The notes under the pieces: model-generated
The model's database searches: none
What the model saw: the letters and a program-made list of their open reading frames with translations, nothing else
What the model was told of the DNA's origin: nothing
In this document: positions 26,746-35,113 of the stretch, one piece after another
Numbering within the stretch: position 1 is the first letter of the stretch
Layout of the letters: the number at the start of each line of letters is the position of its first letter
Translations under genes and position numbers: made by a program
DNA from: Litoribacter ruber
GTDB taxonomy: Bacteria > Bacteroidota > Bacteroidia > Cytophagales > Cyclobacteriaceae
Assembly (NCBI RefSeq): GCF_018500185.1
Contig: NZ_JAHBGI010000001.1
Span: 124,001-188,000 of the forward strand
Reading direction: 5' to 3'
DNA: 64,000 bases

Positions 26746-27111
26746 ATGAGCGAACTACTTAAAGTTGTAGAAGAGGAATACAAAGATGTACGATCTAAGT
26801 TCCCTTCTTTTAAGGCAGGAGATACCATCAATGTACACGTAAGAATTACGGAAGGTAACAAAGAGCGTATCCAGCAGTTCCAAGGTACTGTGATCCAGAG
26901 AAAGAACCCTAACTCAAACGGGGAGACTTTCACTGTAAGAAAAATCTCTAACGGTATCGGCGTGGAGAGAATTTTCCCAATCTTGGGTCCAAGCATCGAA
27001 AAAATCGAATTGCTTAGAGAAGGTAAGGTAAGAAGAGCCAGATTGTTCTACTTGAGAGGACGTCATGGTAAAGCTGCCAAGATCAAAGAGAAAATGAGAG
27101 CGAGAAAATAA
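26746..27111 (+). CDS. rplS: 50S ribosomal protein L19
   Basis: The 121-residue protein is typical L19: [13 protein letters not shown] near residue 24, [10 protein letters not shown], and [11 protein letters not shown] near residue 73. It contacts the 30S side at a subunit bridge. It ends the ribosomal cluster, with a strong terminator just after. The 88-bp gap after trmD may carry its own promoter or only a leader. Confidence 0.97.
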   Translation: MSELLKVVEEEYKDVRSKFPSFKAGDTINVHVRITEGNKERIQQFQGTVIQRKNPNSNGETFTVRKISNGIGVERIFPILGPSIEKIELLREGKVRRARLFYLRGRHGKAAKIKEKMRARK

Positions 27112-27130
27112 TCGCTTTCCAAGCATACAG

Positions 27131-27162
27131 AAAAGGGAACCAGAGATGGCTCCCTTTTTTTG
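27131..27162 (+). terminator. Terminator of the rplS operon
   Basis: AAAGGGA-CC pairs with GG-TCCCTTT around a loop with CAGAGATGG, and is followed by a T-run. Position 20 bp after the rplS stop supports a factor-independent terminator. Confidence 0.8.
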
Positions 27163-27250
27163 TGAACTTCCGGAATAGGGGCACAAAGAACACAATGGAA
27201 AAGAAGGGCGCAAAAGAATACATCTGACTTAGAACATTCGACATAAAAGC

Positions 27251-27272
27251 ATACCGTGATTACGGTATTTTT
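27251..27272. promoter_or_regulatory. ATACCGT hairpin with T-run
   Basis: A perfect 7-bp stem, ATACCGT/ACGGTAT, with a GATT loop is followed by TTTTT. It lies between the rplS terminator and a lipoprotein gene about 125 bp away, so it may be a regulatory hairpin or an extra terminator. No other feature is visible in the 27162-27396 gap. Confidence 0.4.
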
Positions 27273-27396
27273 AGGCTGAAATGAATCAAAGTTCTAAAAA
27301 AATTAGGAGATATGTTTTTTTATTTTATTCTTGAACTATGCTTTCGGGTGAAAGCTGACTTTGGCCAAGGTTTTTGGAACCATTAATTAATATATT

Positions 27397-28026
27397 ATGA
27401 AAATTTTTTCTTTTCTAGCTTTTGCTGTTTTTCTTCTAGCCGGATGTTCTTCGGGTGATATTGGGTTTTCATCAATAATCCAAGATGGTGAAACCGATGG
27501 TTCTTTCCAAATCAATAAAATTACCCATGGGGATACGCCCGTATGGTTAATGGAAGAGGATGTAGAAAAACTGGAGACTCTTTATGCCTCCATTGAAACA
27601 ATTGAGGCTGAAAAACTTGCTCTTGGCGGCAATGTGATTCTTAATATGGATTTTGAGGATTTACATAGCCATTTTAGTTTGTCAAGAGAAAAAGTTGAGG
27701 GAGATAACCAATGGTATGCCGGTAATGATCTCAGAGTTTTTGTAAAAAATGATCAGGTAGTAGCATTTGAAATTTTATCAATTCAAGATTTTTTGTTGGA
27801 AAATCGTCCTCATTTAACTCTTAATCTGTCCACGATCCATAATTTTAAGAAAAACTTCCCTACTTCATATAGCCTAAGAAATAGGCTTGATCCTTATTTA
27901 ATGAATTTTACTGAAGAAGATGAAGGCATAGTTTACGATTATGCCTATCTTAAATTGAAAGGCCGGAGTGAAGAAATCCATTTCCGATATATTGATGGGG
28001 AAATTGTCCAGATAACAATTGATTAA
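27397..28026 (+). CDS. Hypothetical lipoprotein
   Basis: The 209-residue protein has a clear lipoprotein signal, MKIFSFLAFAVFLL with lipobox LAGC (Cys16). The mature part is acidic with alternating beta and helix, and contains LHSHFSLSREKVEG and a terminal LKGRSEEIHFRYIDGEIVQI. No known domain is recognised. Codon use is more AT-rich than in the flanking operons. It precedes gltX by about 120 bp but the gltX promoter box lies between them. Confidence 0.7.
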   Translation: MKIFSFLAFAVFLLAGCSSGDIGFSSIIQDGETDGSFQINKITHGDTPVWLMEEDVEKLETLYASIETIEAEKLALGGNVILNMDFEDLHSHFSLSREKVEGDNQWYAGNDLRVFVKNDQVVAFEILSIQDFLLENRPHLTLNLSTIHNFKKNFPTSYSLRNRLDPYLMNFTEEDEGIVYDYAYLKLKGRSEEIHFRYIDGEIVQITID

Positions 28027-28068
28027 AACAAGCGGGCTTCAGTTCTCGGTTTCACGCCCCAAAATCCT

Positions 28069-28076
28069 TATCTTTG
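28069..28076 (+). promoter_or_regulatory. TAnnTTTG -7 box for gltX
   Basis: TATCTTTG matches the Bacteroidota -7 consensus 68 bp before the gltX start. No clear -33 TTG was found at the right distance. Confidence 0.45.
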
Positions 28077-28144
28077 CCCTTTAAAATCCGGCGGTATGCA
28101 GCGCAAATCCGTCGGGGCAATCATATAAGGAAACATTCTGATCC

Positions 28145-29683
28145 ATGAATAGAGAAGTACGTGTACGTTTTGCCCCTTCCCCTACGGGCGGGCTCCATAT
28201 TGGGGGTGTGAGAACGGCCCTTTACAACTACCTTTTTGCAAAGAAAAACAACGGCAAATTCCTCCTTAGAGTGGAGGATACCGATCAGACACGCTTTGTG
28301 CCTGGTGCCGAAGAATATATCAAAGATGCCTTGGACTGGCTTGGCATCACCCCAGATGAGAGTCCATGGGTAGGCGGGTCTGTTGGGCCTTACCGACAGT
28401 CTGAAAGAAAAGAAATGTACATGCAGTATGCCATGGACCTTGTAGAAAAAGGCCATGCCTATTATGCATTTGATACTTCTGAGGAACTTGACGCCATGCG
28501 CGAAAGGCTGACCGCTGCCAGAGTGGTTTCCCCTCAGTATAACTCCATCACCAGGACACAGATGAAAAACTCCCTGACCTTGCCGGAAGATGAGGTAAAG
28601 GAGCGCTTGGCTTCTGGTGAACCTTATGTGATCCGGATCAAAATCCCGCGTAAGGAAGAAGTGAGATTGAATGACATGATCCGTGGTTGGGTGATGGTTC
28701 ATTCCAGTACTTTGGATGACAAAGTTTTGATGAAATCCGACGGCATGCCGACTTATCACCTTGCAAACATCGTGGATGACCACCTGATGGGCATCACGCA
28801 CGTGATCCGTGGTGAGGAGTGGTTGCCATCTGCGCCATTACACGTCTTGCTTTATAGATACTTGGGCTGGGAGGATACCATGCCTCAGTTTGCCCACCTG
28901 CCATTGCTATTGAAGCCAGATGGAAACGGCAAACTTTCCAAAAGAGATGCCGATAAACACGGTTTCCCGATCTTCCCAATGGACTGGAAAGATCCGAAGA
29001 CCGAGGAAGTGGCTGTCGGCTTCAAAGAACAGGGGTACTTGCCTGAAGCTATGATCAATTTCTTGGCTTTCTTGGGTTGGAACCCGGGTGACCACCGGGA
29101 GATGTTTACCAAGGAGGAGTTGGTGGAAGCCTTTACCGTGGAGAGAATCGGGAAGTCGGGGACCAAATTTGACATCAACAAGGCCAAATGGTACAACGAG
29201 CAGTACCTGAGGGCAAAGTCCGATAGCGAATTGGCTGCTTATCTTAAGGAAGACCTGAAAAATGAAGGCATCACGCTTTCTTCAGAAAAGGCCGAAAGAA
29301 TCGCCGGATTGATGAAGGAAAGAGCTACATTCCCTGCAGACCTTTGGAAAGAGGGCAAATTTATGCTCATCGCTCCGACTGAGTTTGATGAGAAGGTAGC
29401 GGAAAAACGCTGGAACAATGATGCGGTGAACGTGTTATCCACCTACAAAGGCAAAATCAATGCGCTTGATGGGGATCTCGATCCTGTGCAGGCAAAAAAC
29501 CTTCTGGAAGAATCGGCTGCAGAAAACGAACTTAAGCTTGGAAAAGTGATGCAGGCAGTAAGATTGGCCGTAACTGGAGTTGGGGCTGGGCCAGACCTGA
29601 TGGAAGTTTTTGCAATCATTGGCAAGGAAGAGTTATCCAAAAGGATTGATTTTGCGTTAGATACTCTAAAGGTGAATGCTTAA
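28145..29683 (+). CDS. gltX: Glutamyl-tRNA synthetase
   Basis: The 512-residue class I synthetase has the HIGH-type motif HIGG at residues 18-21 inside PSPTGGLHIGGVRTA. It also has LLRVEDTDQTR, the KLSKRD (KMSKS) motif near residue 264 and a C-terminal anticodon-binding domain. Length is normal for GluRS. It charges tRNA-Glu with glutamate. A small gene starts 14 bp after its stop and shares its transcript. Confidence 0.97.
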   Translation: MNREVRVRFAPSPTGGLHIGGVRTALYNYLFAKKNNGKFLLRVEDTDQTRFVPGAEEYIKDALDWLGITPDESPWVGGSVGPYRQSERKEMYMQYAMDLVEKGHAYYAFDTSEELDAMRERLTAARVVSPQYNSITRTQMKNSLTLPEDEVKERLASGEPYVIRIKIPRKEEVRLNDMIRGWVMVHSSTLDDKVLMKSDGMPTYHLANIVDDHLMGITHVIRGEEWLPSAPLHVLLYRYLGWEDTMPQFAHLPLLLKPDGNGKLSKRDADKHGFPIFPMDWKDPKTEEVAVGFKEQGYLPEAMINFLAFLGWNPGDHREMFTKEELVEAFTVERIGKSGTKFDINKAKWYNEQYLRAKSDSELAAYLKEDLKNEGITLSSEKAERIAGLMKERATFPADLWKEGKFMLIAPTEFDEKVAEKRWNNDAVNVLSTYKGKINALDGDLDPVQAKNLLEESAAENELKLGKVMQAVRLAVTGVGAGPDLMEVFAIIGKEELSKRIDFALDTLKVNA

Positions 29684-29697
29684 CCCAAATCCTAGCC

Positions 29698-29913
29698 ATG
29701 GCCAAGAAGTCCAAAAAAGATGAAAACCCTAAAGTAAACCCAGATTTGGAGGGTTTCAAAATGAAGATCAATTCCTTTGGGGAAATATCCAGTTCTTTTT
29801 CCATTGACAAGATCAATGAGTTTCTCAATAAGAATGTTGATGACAAAAAGCTGAGAGACCGTGATGATCTGGAGGACGTCAAAAAGTCAAAAAAGAAAAA
29901 AGACCAAGAATAA
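29698..29913 (+). CDS. Small charged protein downstream of gltX
   Basis: The 71-residue protein is Lys/Asp/Glu-rich with a central hydrophobic strand-like patch (LEGFKMKINSFGEI) and a basic tail (KKSKKKK). It has no signal or membrane helix. The 14-bp gap to gltX and the strong terminator right after it argue that it is a real gene. The family is not recognised; similar short ORFs next to gltX are plausible in relatives but were not checked. Confidence 0.6.
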   Translation: MAKKSKKDENPKVNPDLEGFKMKINSFGEISSSFSIDKINEFLNKNVDDKKLRDRDDLEDVKKSKKKKDQE

Positions 29914-29921
29914 TTAACAGT

Positions 29922-29957
29922 GCAAAGGGCCATCTATTGATGGCCTTTTGCTTTTTT
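29922..29957 (+). terminator. Terminator of the gltX operon
   Basis: A 13-bp stem, GCAAAGGGCCATC/GATGGCCTTTTGC with one G-T pair, a 4-nt TATT loop and a following T-run, placed 9 bp after the small gene's stop. Confidence 0.88.
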
Positions 29958-30003
29958 GGCCCCCCTTATTCATAATTATCCATTCACTAATTCATAAATT
30001 CCC

Positions 30004-30011
30004 TAACTTTG
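30004..30011 (+). promoter_or_regulatory. TAnnTTTG box 5 bp before a start codon
   Basis: TAACTTTG ends 5 bp upstream of the ATG at 30016. With a -7 box here, transcription would begin at or within a few bases of that ATG, giving a leaderless message. Confidence 0.45.
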
Positions 30012-30015
30012 GTCC

Positions 30016-30681
30016 ATGATCGGAAGAATTTTCTTATTGGCTATGCTGCTAATCGGGGCGGCAGTTGAAGCAGAAGCTCAGAGCAGTACCAGCATTGGGG
30101 TGCGATACGGCATTTCTTCATCCAATGTGAGTTACCGCTCCATCCCGGCCACCCCAAACCGCCGTACCGGGGATGTCCAAGGAAATACATTTGGGATAGT
30201 CATTGAACAGTTTTTTGCCAAAAATGCCGGTGCGCAGATTGAGGTGCAATGGGTGACCCACGGGTATGCGGAAACCGACACCTTGGGAAATATAAACGAA
30301 AGCCAACTGGACTATCTGAAAATCCCCCTGTTATCCAATTTTTACTTTGGCAACAAAAACCGCTTTCACATTAAGTTGGGACCCCATTTTGGAACTCTTC
30401 TTGGCTCCAGGGATATCAGTAGGACCCATGAGTTTAATGAGCTGGGCTTTGCCGCCATGCCGACATATGGACAGGAACAGGATGATCCAAAGCGTTTTAT
30501 GTACGGGCTGACCGGAGGGGTGGGCATATCCCGCCTCTTGGGACGAAACACCATCCAGGCAGAGGTTAGGTTTGGTTATGAATTTGGTCGACCGGAGAGG
30601 TTTGAAAGGGTTTATGATATGAATTTCACAAACCTGGAGTTTACCCTGTCGTATTTGTTCGCGGTACTGAAGAAACCGTAG
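30016..30681 (+). CDS. PorT-family outer-membrane beta-barrel protein
   Basis: The 221-residue protein has a signal peptide cut after AVEAEAQ and eight or so amphipathic strands: SIGVRYGISSS, GIVIEQFF, GAQIEVQWVTHG, LDYLKIPLLSNFYFG, FHIKLGPHFGTLLG and a terminal LEFTLSYLF. The LDYLKIP and LGPHFG blocks mark the PorT/outer_membrane_beta-brl_2 group. PorT itself is a T9SS component, but short paralogues of unknown role are common, so no specific function is claimed. The ATG lies right after a promoter-like box. Confidence 0.82.
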   Translation: MIGRIFLLAMLLIGAAVEAEAQSSTSIGVRYGISSSNVSYRSIPATPNRRTGDVQGNTFGIVIEQFFAKNAGAQIEVQWVTHGYAETDTLGNINESQLDYLKIPLLSNFYFGNKNRFHIKLGPHFGTLLGSRDISRTHEFNELGFAAMPTYGQEQDDPKRFMYGLTGGVGISRLLGRNTIQAEVRFGYEFGRPERFERVYDMNFTNLEFTLSYLFAVLKKP

Positions 30682-30687
30682 TTTTTT

Positions 30688-30865
30688 AATCACAGAGGCT
30701 CAGAGAGCTCGGAGTCTTTTTACCGCAAAGGGAACAAAGAAACGCGAAGTTTTTTGTTAGTAAAAAGGGATAAGTGAAAGGGGAGAAACTAAAAAAGTTT
30801 CTCCGCGAAGAGGCCTTTGTGCTACTTCGTGGAAACTTTGTGTACTTTGTGTCCCATTTGCTTCC
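30688..30865. repeat. Degenerate CACAGAG/CGCAAAG repeat block
   Basis: The 196-bp gap holds CACAGAGGCTCAGAGAG, ACCGCAAAGGGAACAAAG, CTCCGCGAAGAGGCC and repeated TTTGTGT words. It belongs to the same vocabulary as the blocks at 1218, 24625 and 62800. No coding potential is seen. Confidence 0.6.
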
Positions 30866-30877
30866 GCGCAGGAGTTT

Positions 30878-31066
30878 TCACTTCTTACTTTTCTTATACT
30901 GCCCGAAATAATAAGCCGGGAAAATAAGCGCTTTGAGCTTCCAGTCATTCTTTTCCCGTAGGGAGAGGGAACTGTCTTTGTGGACAGCCATATACATTTT
31001 GGAAGCCATCAAAGTGTGGCCTATGAGAAGGAGAAATAATAGGGCGTATAGGACAAGTTCAGTCAT
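30878..31066 (-). CDS. Small membrane protein downstream of an isoprenylcysteine-methyltransferase-like gene
   Basis: The 62-residue protein has one N-terminal membrane helix (LVLYALLFLLLIGHTLMASK) and a basic C-terminus. Its ATG overlaps the stop of the upstream methyltransferase gene by 4 bp, which strongly suggests translational coupling and a real gene. The family is not recognised. It may be a partner subunit of that methyltransferase or a short DUF-type protein. Confidence 0.65.
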   Translation of the reverse strand: MTELVLYALLFLLLIGHTLMASKMYMAVHKDSSLSLREKNDWKLKALIFPAYYFGQYKKSKK

Positions 31067-31650
31067 CTGGTAAATCTGGGGATCAGGGCCGGGACAGTGG
31101 CCTGGTATTCTTTATATTTTTCACCAAAAATGGCGATTAATTTCTTTTCTTCATAATATATGCCCACCGGTAAATACAGCATCAAGGCAACCAAGTGAAC
31201 CAATGAGGCGAGGGTGGGGGTGAAAAGCAGGTAACCGACAAAAATAAAGATAAGGCCCAAGTAAATGGGGTGCCTTAAATGTTTGTGGATTCCGACAACA
31301 ACCAGTTCCTGCTTTTCCTCTAGGTCATCGTGTGGGACCAAGCCGCTGAACTTCCAAAGGGAAAAGTTTTTGAAGGACTTGATCAGTATGATGGTCCCTA
31401 TGCCGGCTCCCATTAGGCCCAGATATTGTGTGAAGTCAGTACCGGTAAAAAGACGTTCGGCTGGAATACTTGCCGCATACAGGAAAATCGCCAAAAACAG
31501 TAGCGATGACCACAGGGTATAAAAAAACCTGTACCATTTGTATGCTTTTCCCATGATGCGCTGAAATTTTCTTTTTAACTTCAAGCGAGCAAAGAATGTG
31601 TGCGTGAAATAGAAGACCGCCCAAAACAGCAGGAGAAAGAAGTATGGCAT
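31063..31650 (-). CDS. Isoprenylcysteine carboxyl methyltransferase-like membrane protein
   Basis: The 195-residue protein has five or six membrane helices and the ICMT/PEMT C-terminal signature: GIHKHLRHPIYLG, followed by YYEEKKLIAIFGEKYKEY with the conserved Glu pair and Tyr. It should bind S-adenosylmethionine at the membrane face and methylate a small or lipid-linked substrate, which is unknown in bacteria of this type. It overlaps the next small gene by 4 bp. Confidence 0.85.
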   Translation of the reverse strand: MPYFFLLLFWAVFYFTHTFFARLKLKRKFQRIMGKAYKWYRFFYTLWSSLLFLAIFLYAASIPAERLFTGTDFTQYLGLMGAGIGTIILIKSFKNFSLWKFSGLVPHDDLEEKQELVVVGIHKHLRHPIYLGLIFIFVGYLLFTPTLASLVHLVALMLYLPVGIYYEEKKLIAIFGEKYKEYQATVPALIPRFTR

Positions 31651-31701
31651 TTTTGCTTTTTTTTATTGAATCAAGTTACCATTTAAACCCATCAAATAAC
31701 A

Positions 31702-32910
31702 ATGAAAATTGGATTGATCCGGGAAAACAAAATCCCCATTGACAAACGAGTTGCTTTTTCACCCGACCAACTTACTACCATACACGAAGACTCTGACCGC
31801 TATTTTGACTTTGTGGTGGAGCCAAGCCCCCACCGTTGCTATGAGGATGAAGAATATGTGGACGAGGGGATTGAGGTGAGCGCAGATCTGGACGACTGCG
31901 ATGTGCTGATGGGGATAAAAGAGGTACCCGTGGCCAATCTGCTTTCTGATAAGACTTATTTTTTCTTTTCCCACACCATCAAAAAACAACCCTCCAACAG
32001 GAAATTGCTGCAGGCGATCCTGGAGAAAAATATCACTATGATTGATTATGAGGTTCTAAAGGATGATAAATGCAACCGTGTGGTTGCATTTGGCCGCTGG
32101 GCCGGAATCGTGGGGGCTTACAATGGCATTTGGACCTATGGGCAGAAAACCGGTAGGTTTTCACTCAAAAGGGCCCACGAATGCTTTGACCTCAAAGAGT
32201 TGAAAAAGGAGCTGCAGAAGGTAAAACTTCCAGCCGTCAAACTATTGGTTACCGGTACCGGTAAGGTCGCCAAAGGGGCTATTGAAGTTCTTGAGTGGCT
32301 AAAAATCAAAAAAGTAGAACCCGTTGCCTTCCTTGAGAAAGAATATGGGGAGGCGGTTTTTACCCAAGTGGGCTCGGCCGATTACAATAAAAGGAAGGAC
32401 GATGGGATGTTTAACCGCGAGGAATTTCACAAGCAGCCTGAGCTTTATGAAAGCAATTTTCTGAGGTTTACCAAAGTGGCAGATATTTTCATGGCTGCAG
32501 CCTATTGGGACCACAAAGCCCCAAGGCTGTTTGAAAAAAAAGATACGGCGAGTCCCGATTTCAAGATCAAAGTTATCGCAGACATTACCTGTGACATCGA
32601 CGGGTCGGTGCCCACTACCGTAAAGTCCAGCACCGTGGCTGATCCGGTATTTGATTTTGACCCACAGACGCAGGATACCTGTGAGGCCTTTTCAGGGGAA
32701 AACCATATATCGGTGATGGCCATTGACAACCTGCCCTGCGAACTGCCCAGGGATGCCTCGCATGATTTTGGAAACCAGCTGATGAAACATGTCATTCCTG
32801 AGCTCCTGCTGGAAAAATCAGAGATGCTGGACAGGGCTACTATTGCAAAGGGTGGTAAACTGACCACCAATTTCACCTACTTGGAGGACTACGTAAATCA
32901 ACAGATATAA
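31702..32910 (+). CDS. Saccharopine/alanine dehydrogenase-like oxidoreductase
   Basis: The 402-residue protein has the alanine-dehydrogenase/PNT N-terminal domain (IGLIRENKIPIDKRVAFSP; IGLIRE and KRV are diagnostic) and a Rossmann-type core with VTGTGKVAKGA near residue 190. The C-terminal ADITCDIDGSVPTTV block matches LYS1-type saccharopine dehydrogenases (NAD+, lysine-forming). Function as lysine or saccharopine metabolism is inferred. deoC starts 1 nt after the stop, so they are co-transcribed, although the pathways do not obviously connect. Confidence 0.8.
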   Translation: MKIGLIRENKIPIDKRVAFSPDQLTTIHEDSDRYFDFVVEPSPHRCYEDEEYVDEGIEVSADLDDCDVLMGIKEVPVANLLSDKTYFFFSHTIKKQPSNRKLLQAILEKNITMIDYEVLKDDKCNRVVAFGRWAGIVGAYNGIWTYGQKTGRFSLKRAHECFDLKELKKELQKVKLPAVKLLVTGTGKVAKGAIEVLEWLKIKKVEPVAFLEKEYGEAVFTQVGSADYNKRKDDGMFNREEFHKQPELYESNFLRFTKVADIFMAAAYWDHKAPRLFEKKDTASPDFKIKVIADITCDIDGSVPTTVKSSTVADPVFDFDPQTQDTCEAFSGENHISVMAIDNLPCELPRDASHDFGNQLMKHVIPELLLEKSEMLDRATIAKGGKLTTNFTYLEDYVNQQI

Positions 32911-32911
32911 A

Positions 32912-33565
32912 ATGAAAAACCTGGAGCGCTATCTAGAACAAACTATTTTGAAGCCAACCATGACCGACAAGGATCTGGATCAATTGGTGGCTGATGCAAA
33001 ACAATATAATTTCAAGGGGATCTGCGTGCCACCTTTTTGGGTTAAAAAAGCCAAAAGAGACCTGGGTGATGCCGATGTCCAACTGGTAACGGTGGTGGGT
33101 TTTCCGCTAGGCTATAACATGACCGAAACGAAAGTTTTTGAAACCGAGCTGGCCATTCAAAATGGTGCCGATGAAATTGATGTGGTTTGGTCTACCACTT
33201 CCTTTAAGGCTGGGATGAATTGGCCCAAAATCGAATTGGCCAAGCTGGCCACCACCTGCCATGACCATGAGAAGATCCTGAAAGTGATCATCGAGACGGC
33301 CTACCTTTCAGAAGATGAAATCCGAACTGCCTGTGATATCTGCAGCCAGGCGGGAGTGGATTTTGTGAAGACTTCCACCGGTTTTGCGCCAAGCGGCGCA
33401 CAGTTGGCGGATATCAAATTAATGCGTGAGATTTTGCCCAGCAACGTGGGAATCAAGGCAAGCGGAGGCATAAAAACGTATGAGCAGGCCGTGGAATTTA
33501 TCCAAGCCGGTGCCGACCGCATAGGGACGAGCTCGGGAGTGGAGATTTTGAAAGGCAAAAAATGA
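32912..33565 (+). CDS. deoC: Deoxyribose-phosphate aldolase
   Basis: The 217-residue TIM-barrel enzyme has the Schiff-base lysine K153 in FVKTSTGF, a second lysine K182 in GIKASGG and the acid D90 in EIDVVW. It cleaves 2-deoxyribose-5-phosphate to glyceraldehyde-3-phosphate and acetaldehyde in deoxynucleoside salvage. Length and motifs are normal. Its stop is 1 bp from the convergent Na/Pi transporter stop, with no room for a terminator between them. Confidence 0.94.
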   Translation: MKNLERYLEQTILKPTMTDKDLDQLVADAKQYNFKGICVPPFWVKKAKRDLGDADVQLVTVVGFPLGYNMTETKVFETELAIQNGADEIDVVWSTTSFKAGMNWPKIELAKLATTCHDHEKILKVIIETAYLSEDEIRTACDICSQAGVDFVKTSTGFAPSGAQLADIKLMREILPSNVGIKASGGIKTYEQAVEFIQAGADRIGTSSGVEILKGKK

Positions 33566-33566
33566 C

Positions 33567-34796
33567 TTAGAACCTGCTGTCGGACTTTGGTTGTCCGTCC
33601 ACCGCTTTCAATCCGGATAGAGGTCCCCTCATCCGGATTTCTTTTTTTACCTCAGCTTTTGCTTCCAAAGGCTTCACGTTATCTTTTCTGTTGAAGTAAA
33701 TCAGCAAGAATGGTATCACAAAAAAGGTAAGTAAAATATAGGCAAGGCTCAGGAATCTGTGTTTGGTGGATTGCTTGCCAAAATAAACTGCCAGCCTGAT
33801 GGGAAGATTCCGCAAGGCAGGGAACGGCAAGAAAATCAGGGTGCCCACTAGATTGAATAAAATGTGGACAATGGCGATGCTAATGGCAGCTTCAGTTTTG
33901 TAGATGGCGGCCACCACAGCGGTGATGGTGGTACCCATGTTGGCCCCGATGATGAATGGGAAGACTTTTTCCAATGAGATTTTTCTGGTAGCCACTGCCG
34001 GTACCACCAGTGAGGTGGTTACTGTACTGGACTGTACCGCCGCTGTAAACAAGGTGCCATATACAAAAGTCCTTGCAGGAGCTCCAAACACGTGTTCATT
34101 GAGATTTTTGAATTTGGAAGAAAGAAAGGTTTTGAGAACCGTGTCCGAAAGGATTTTGATAGTCAGAAAGATCAGGATAATACCCATGATCAGCGTAATC
34201 AAGGGCTGTCCAATAAAATCGTATACCCAGATGGTGGCCGGGCGGGTGAAAAGCACGTTGTAGACATAATCCCCTTCAATGTTGGCAGAGGAGGCAAAGA
34301 AGGTTGAGGTCAGGAATATGGCCGACTTGCTCAATAGTCCAAAATAGAATTCCAGTGGAAAAAGGATGATGGCCGTGAAGATGTTGAAAAAGTCATGCAA
34401 CAGTCCTGCGGCAAGGGCTTTTTTAAAGCCGCTTTTTTTCATGATAAAGGTAAAGGAAACCAGCGTACTGGTCAGGGTGGTGCCAATATTAGCCCCCATG
34501 ATCAGGGGAACAGCCTGCTGCAGGCTGAGGTTGCCGCTGGCTACTACCGCCACCACCATGGCCGTCACCATGCTGCTTGACTGGAATAGGGCAGTCATTA
34601 GTAACCCGATAAACAGGCCTACGAATGGGTTGAAGGTAGCCGTGAAGATATCCCTAGCCACCTCATTGTTAAGCCTTGCGAGAGAAAAAGTGAGCAGGTC
34701 AATGGAGAACATGAAAAGCAACAAAGCCAATAATAGCTGTATAGCCATTATCAATTTGAAGGACTTTGTCTGTGCTTGCTGGATTTTGCTCATCAA
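33567..34796 (-). CDS. Na/Pi cotransporter family protein
   Basis: The 409-residue membrane protein has two inverted repeats typical of the NptA/SLC34-like family (PF02690). The first contains FQSSSMVTAMVVAVV and GANIGTTLTS; the second contains AVQSSTVTTSLVVPAV and GANMGTTITAV. QSS motifs bind sodium and phosphate. It lacks the C-terminal PhoU-like domain seen in many bacterial members. It is divergent from a PiT-like gene, so the locus handles phosphate (or a related anion) with two unrelated transporter folds. Confidence 0.9.
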   Translation of the reverse strand: MMSKIQQAQTKSFKLIMAIQLLLALLLFMFSIDLLTFSLARLNNEVARDIFTATFNPFVGLFIGLLMTALFQSSSMVTAMVVAVVASGNLSLQQAVPLIMGANIGTTLTSTLVSFTFIMKKSGFKKALAAGLLHDFFNIFTAIILFPLEFYFGLLSKSAIFLTSTFFASSANIEGDYVYNVLFTRPATIWVYDFIGQPLITLIMGIILIFLTIKILSDTVLKTFLSSKFKNLNEHVFGAPARTFVYGTLFTAAVQSSTVTTSLVVPAVATRKISLEKVFPFIIGANMGTTITAVVAAIYKTEAAISIAIVHILFNLVGTLIFLPFPALRNLPIRLAVYFGKQSTKHRFLSLAYILLTFFVIPFLLIYFNRKDNVKPLEAKAEVKKEIRMRGPLSGLKAVDGQPKSDSRF

Positions 34797-35113
34797 TGTT
34801 GCTTGGCGTCTGGATAGGGAATTTCTAGGTACAAAATAAAGGGAGAAAGTTTACTTTCTTAAGGTATTAATATGAAGCTTTTGTTAATATTAATTCTCCG
34901 GTTTGGGGGAAAATAATCGTGATATCAAAATGAAATTTCTCAAAGGTTAAAAAGATTTGAAAAATATTCCGTATTCCCTACCTTTGGAGCGGAAGTGCCG
35001 TGAATTGCATTTTAATAATATACCAAGGGGTTTACTTAACAATTCCTTAACATGTAAGCGGGTTAAAGTTCTTTAACTTTGCAAGCAGATTATCAAACGC
35101 CTATCAAACCATT
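34797..35113. promoter_or_regulatory. Divergent promoter region of two phosphate-type transporters
   Basis: This 317-bp AT-rich spacer holds TAACTTTG at 35074-35081, a consensus -7 box 33 bp before the plus-strand gene. It must also hold the promoter of the minus-strand transporter. TTAACAT, GGTTAAAG and TTAATATTAATT words recur. No coding frame or Pho-box-like repeat was recognised. Confidence 0.5.
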
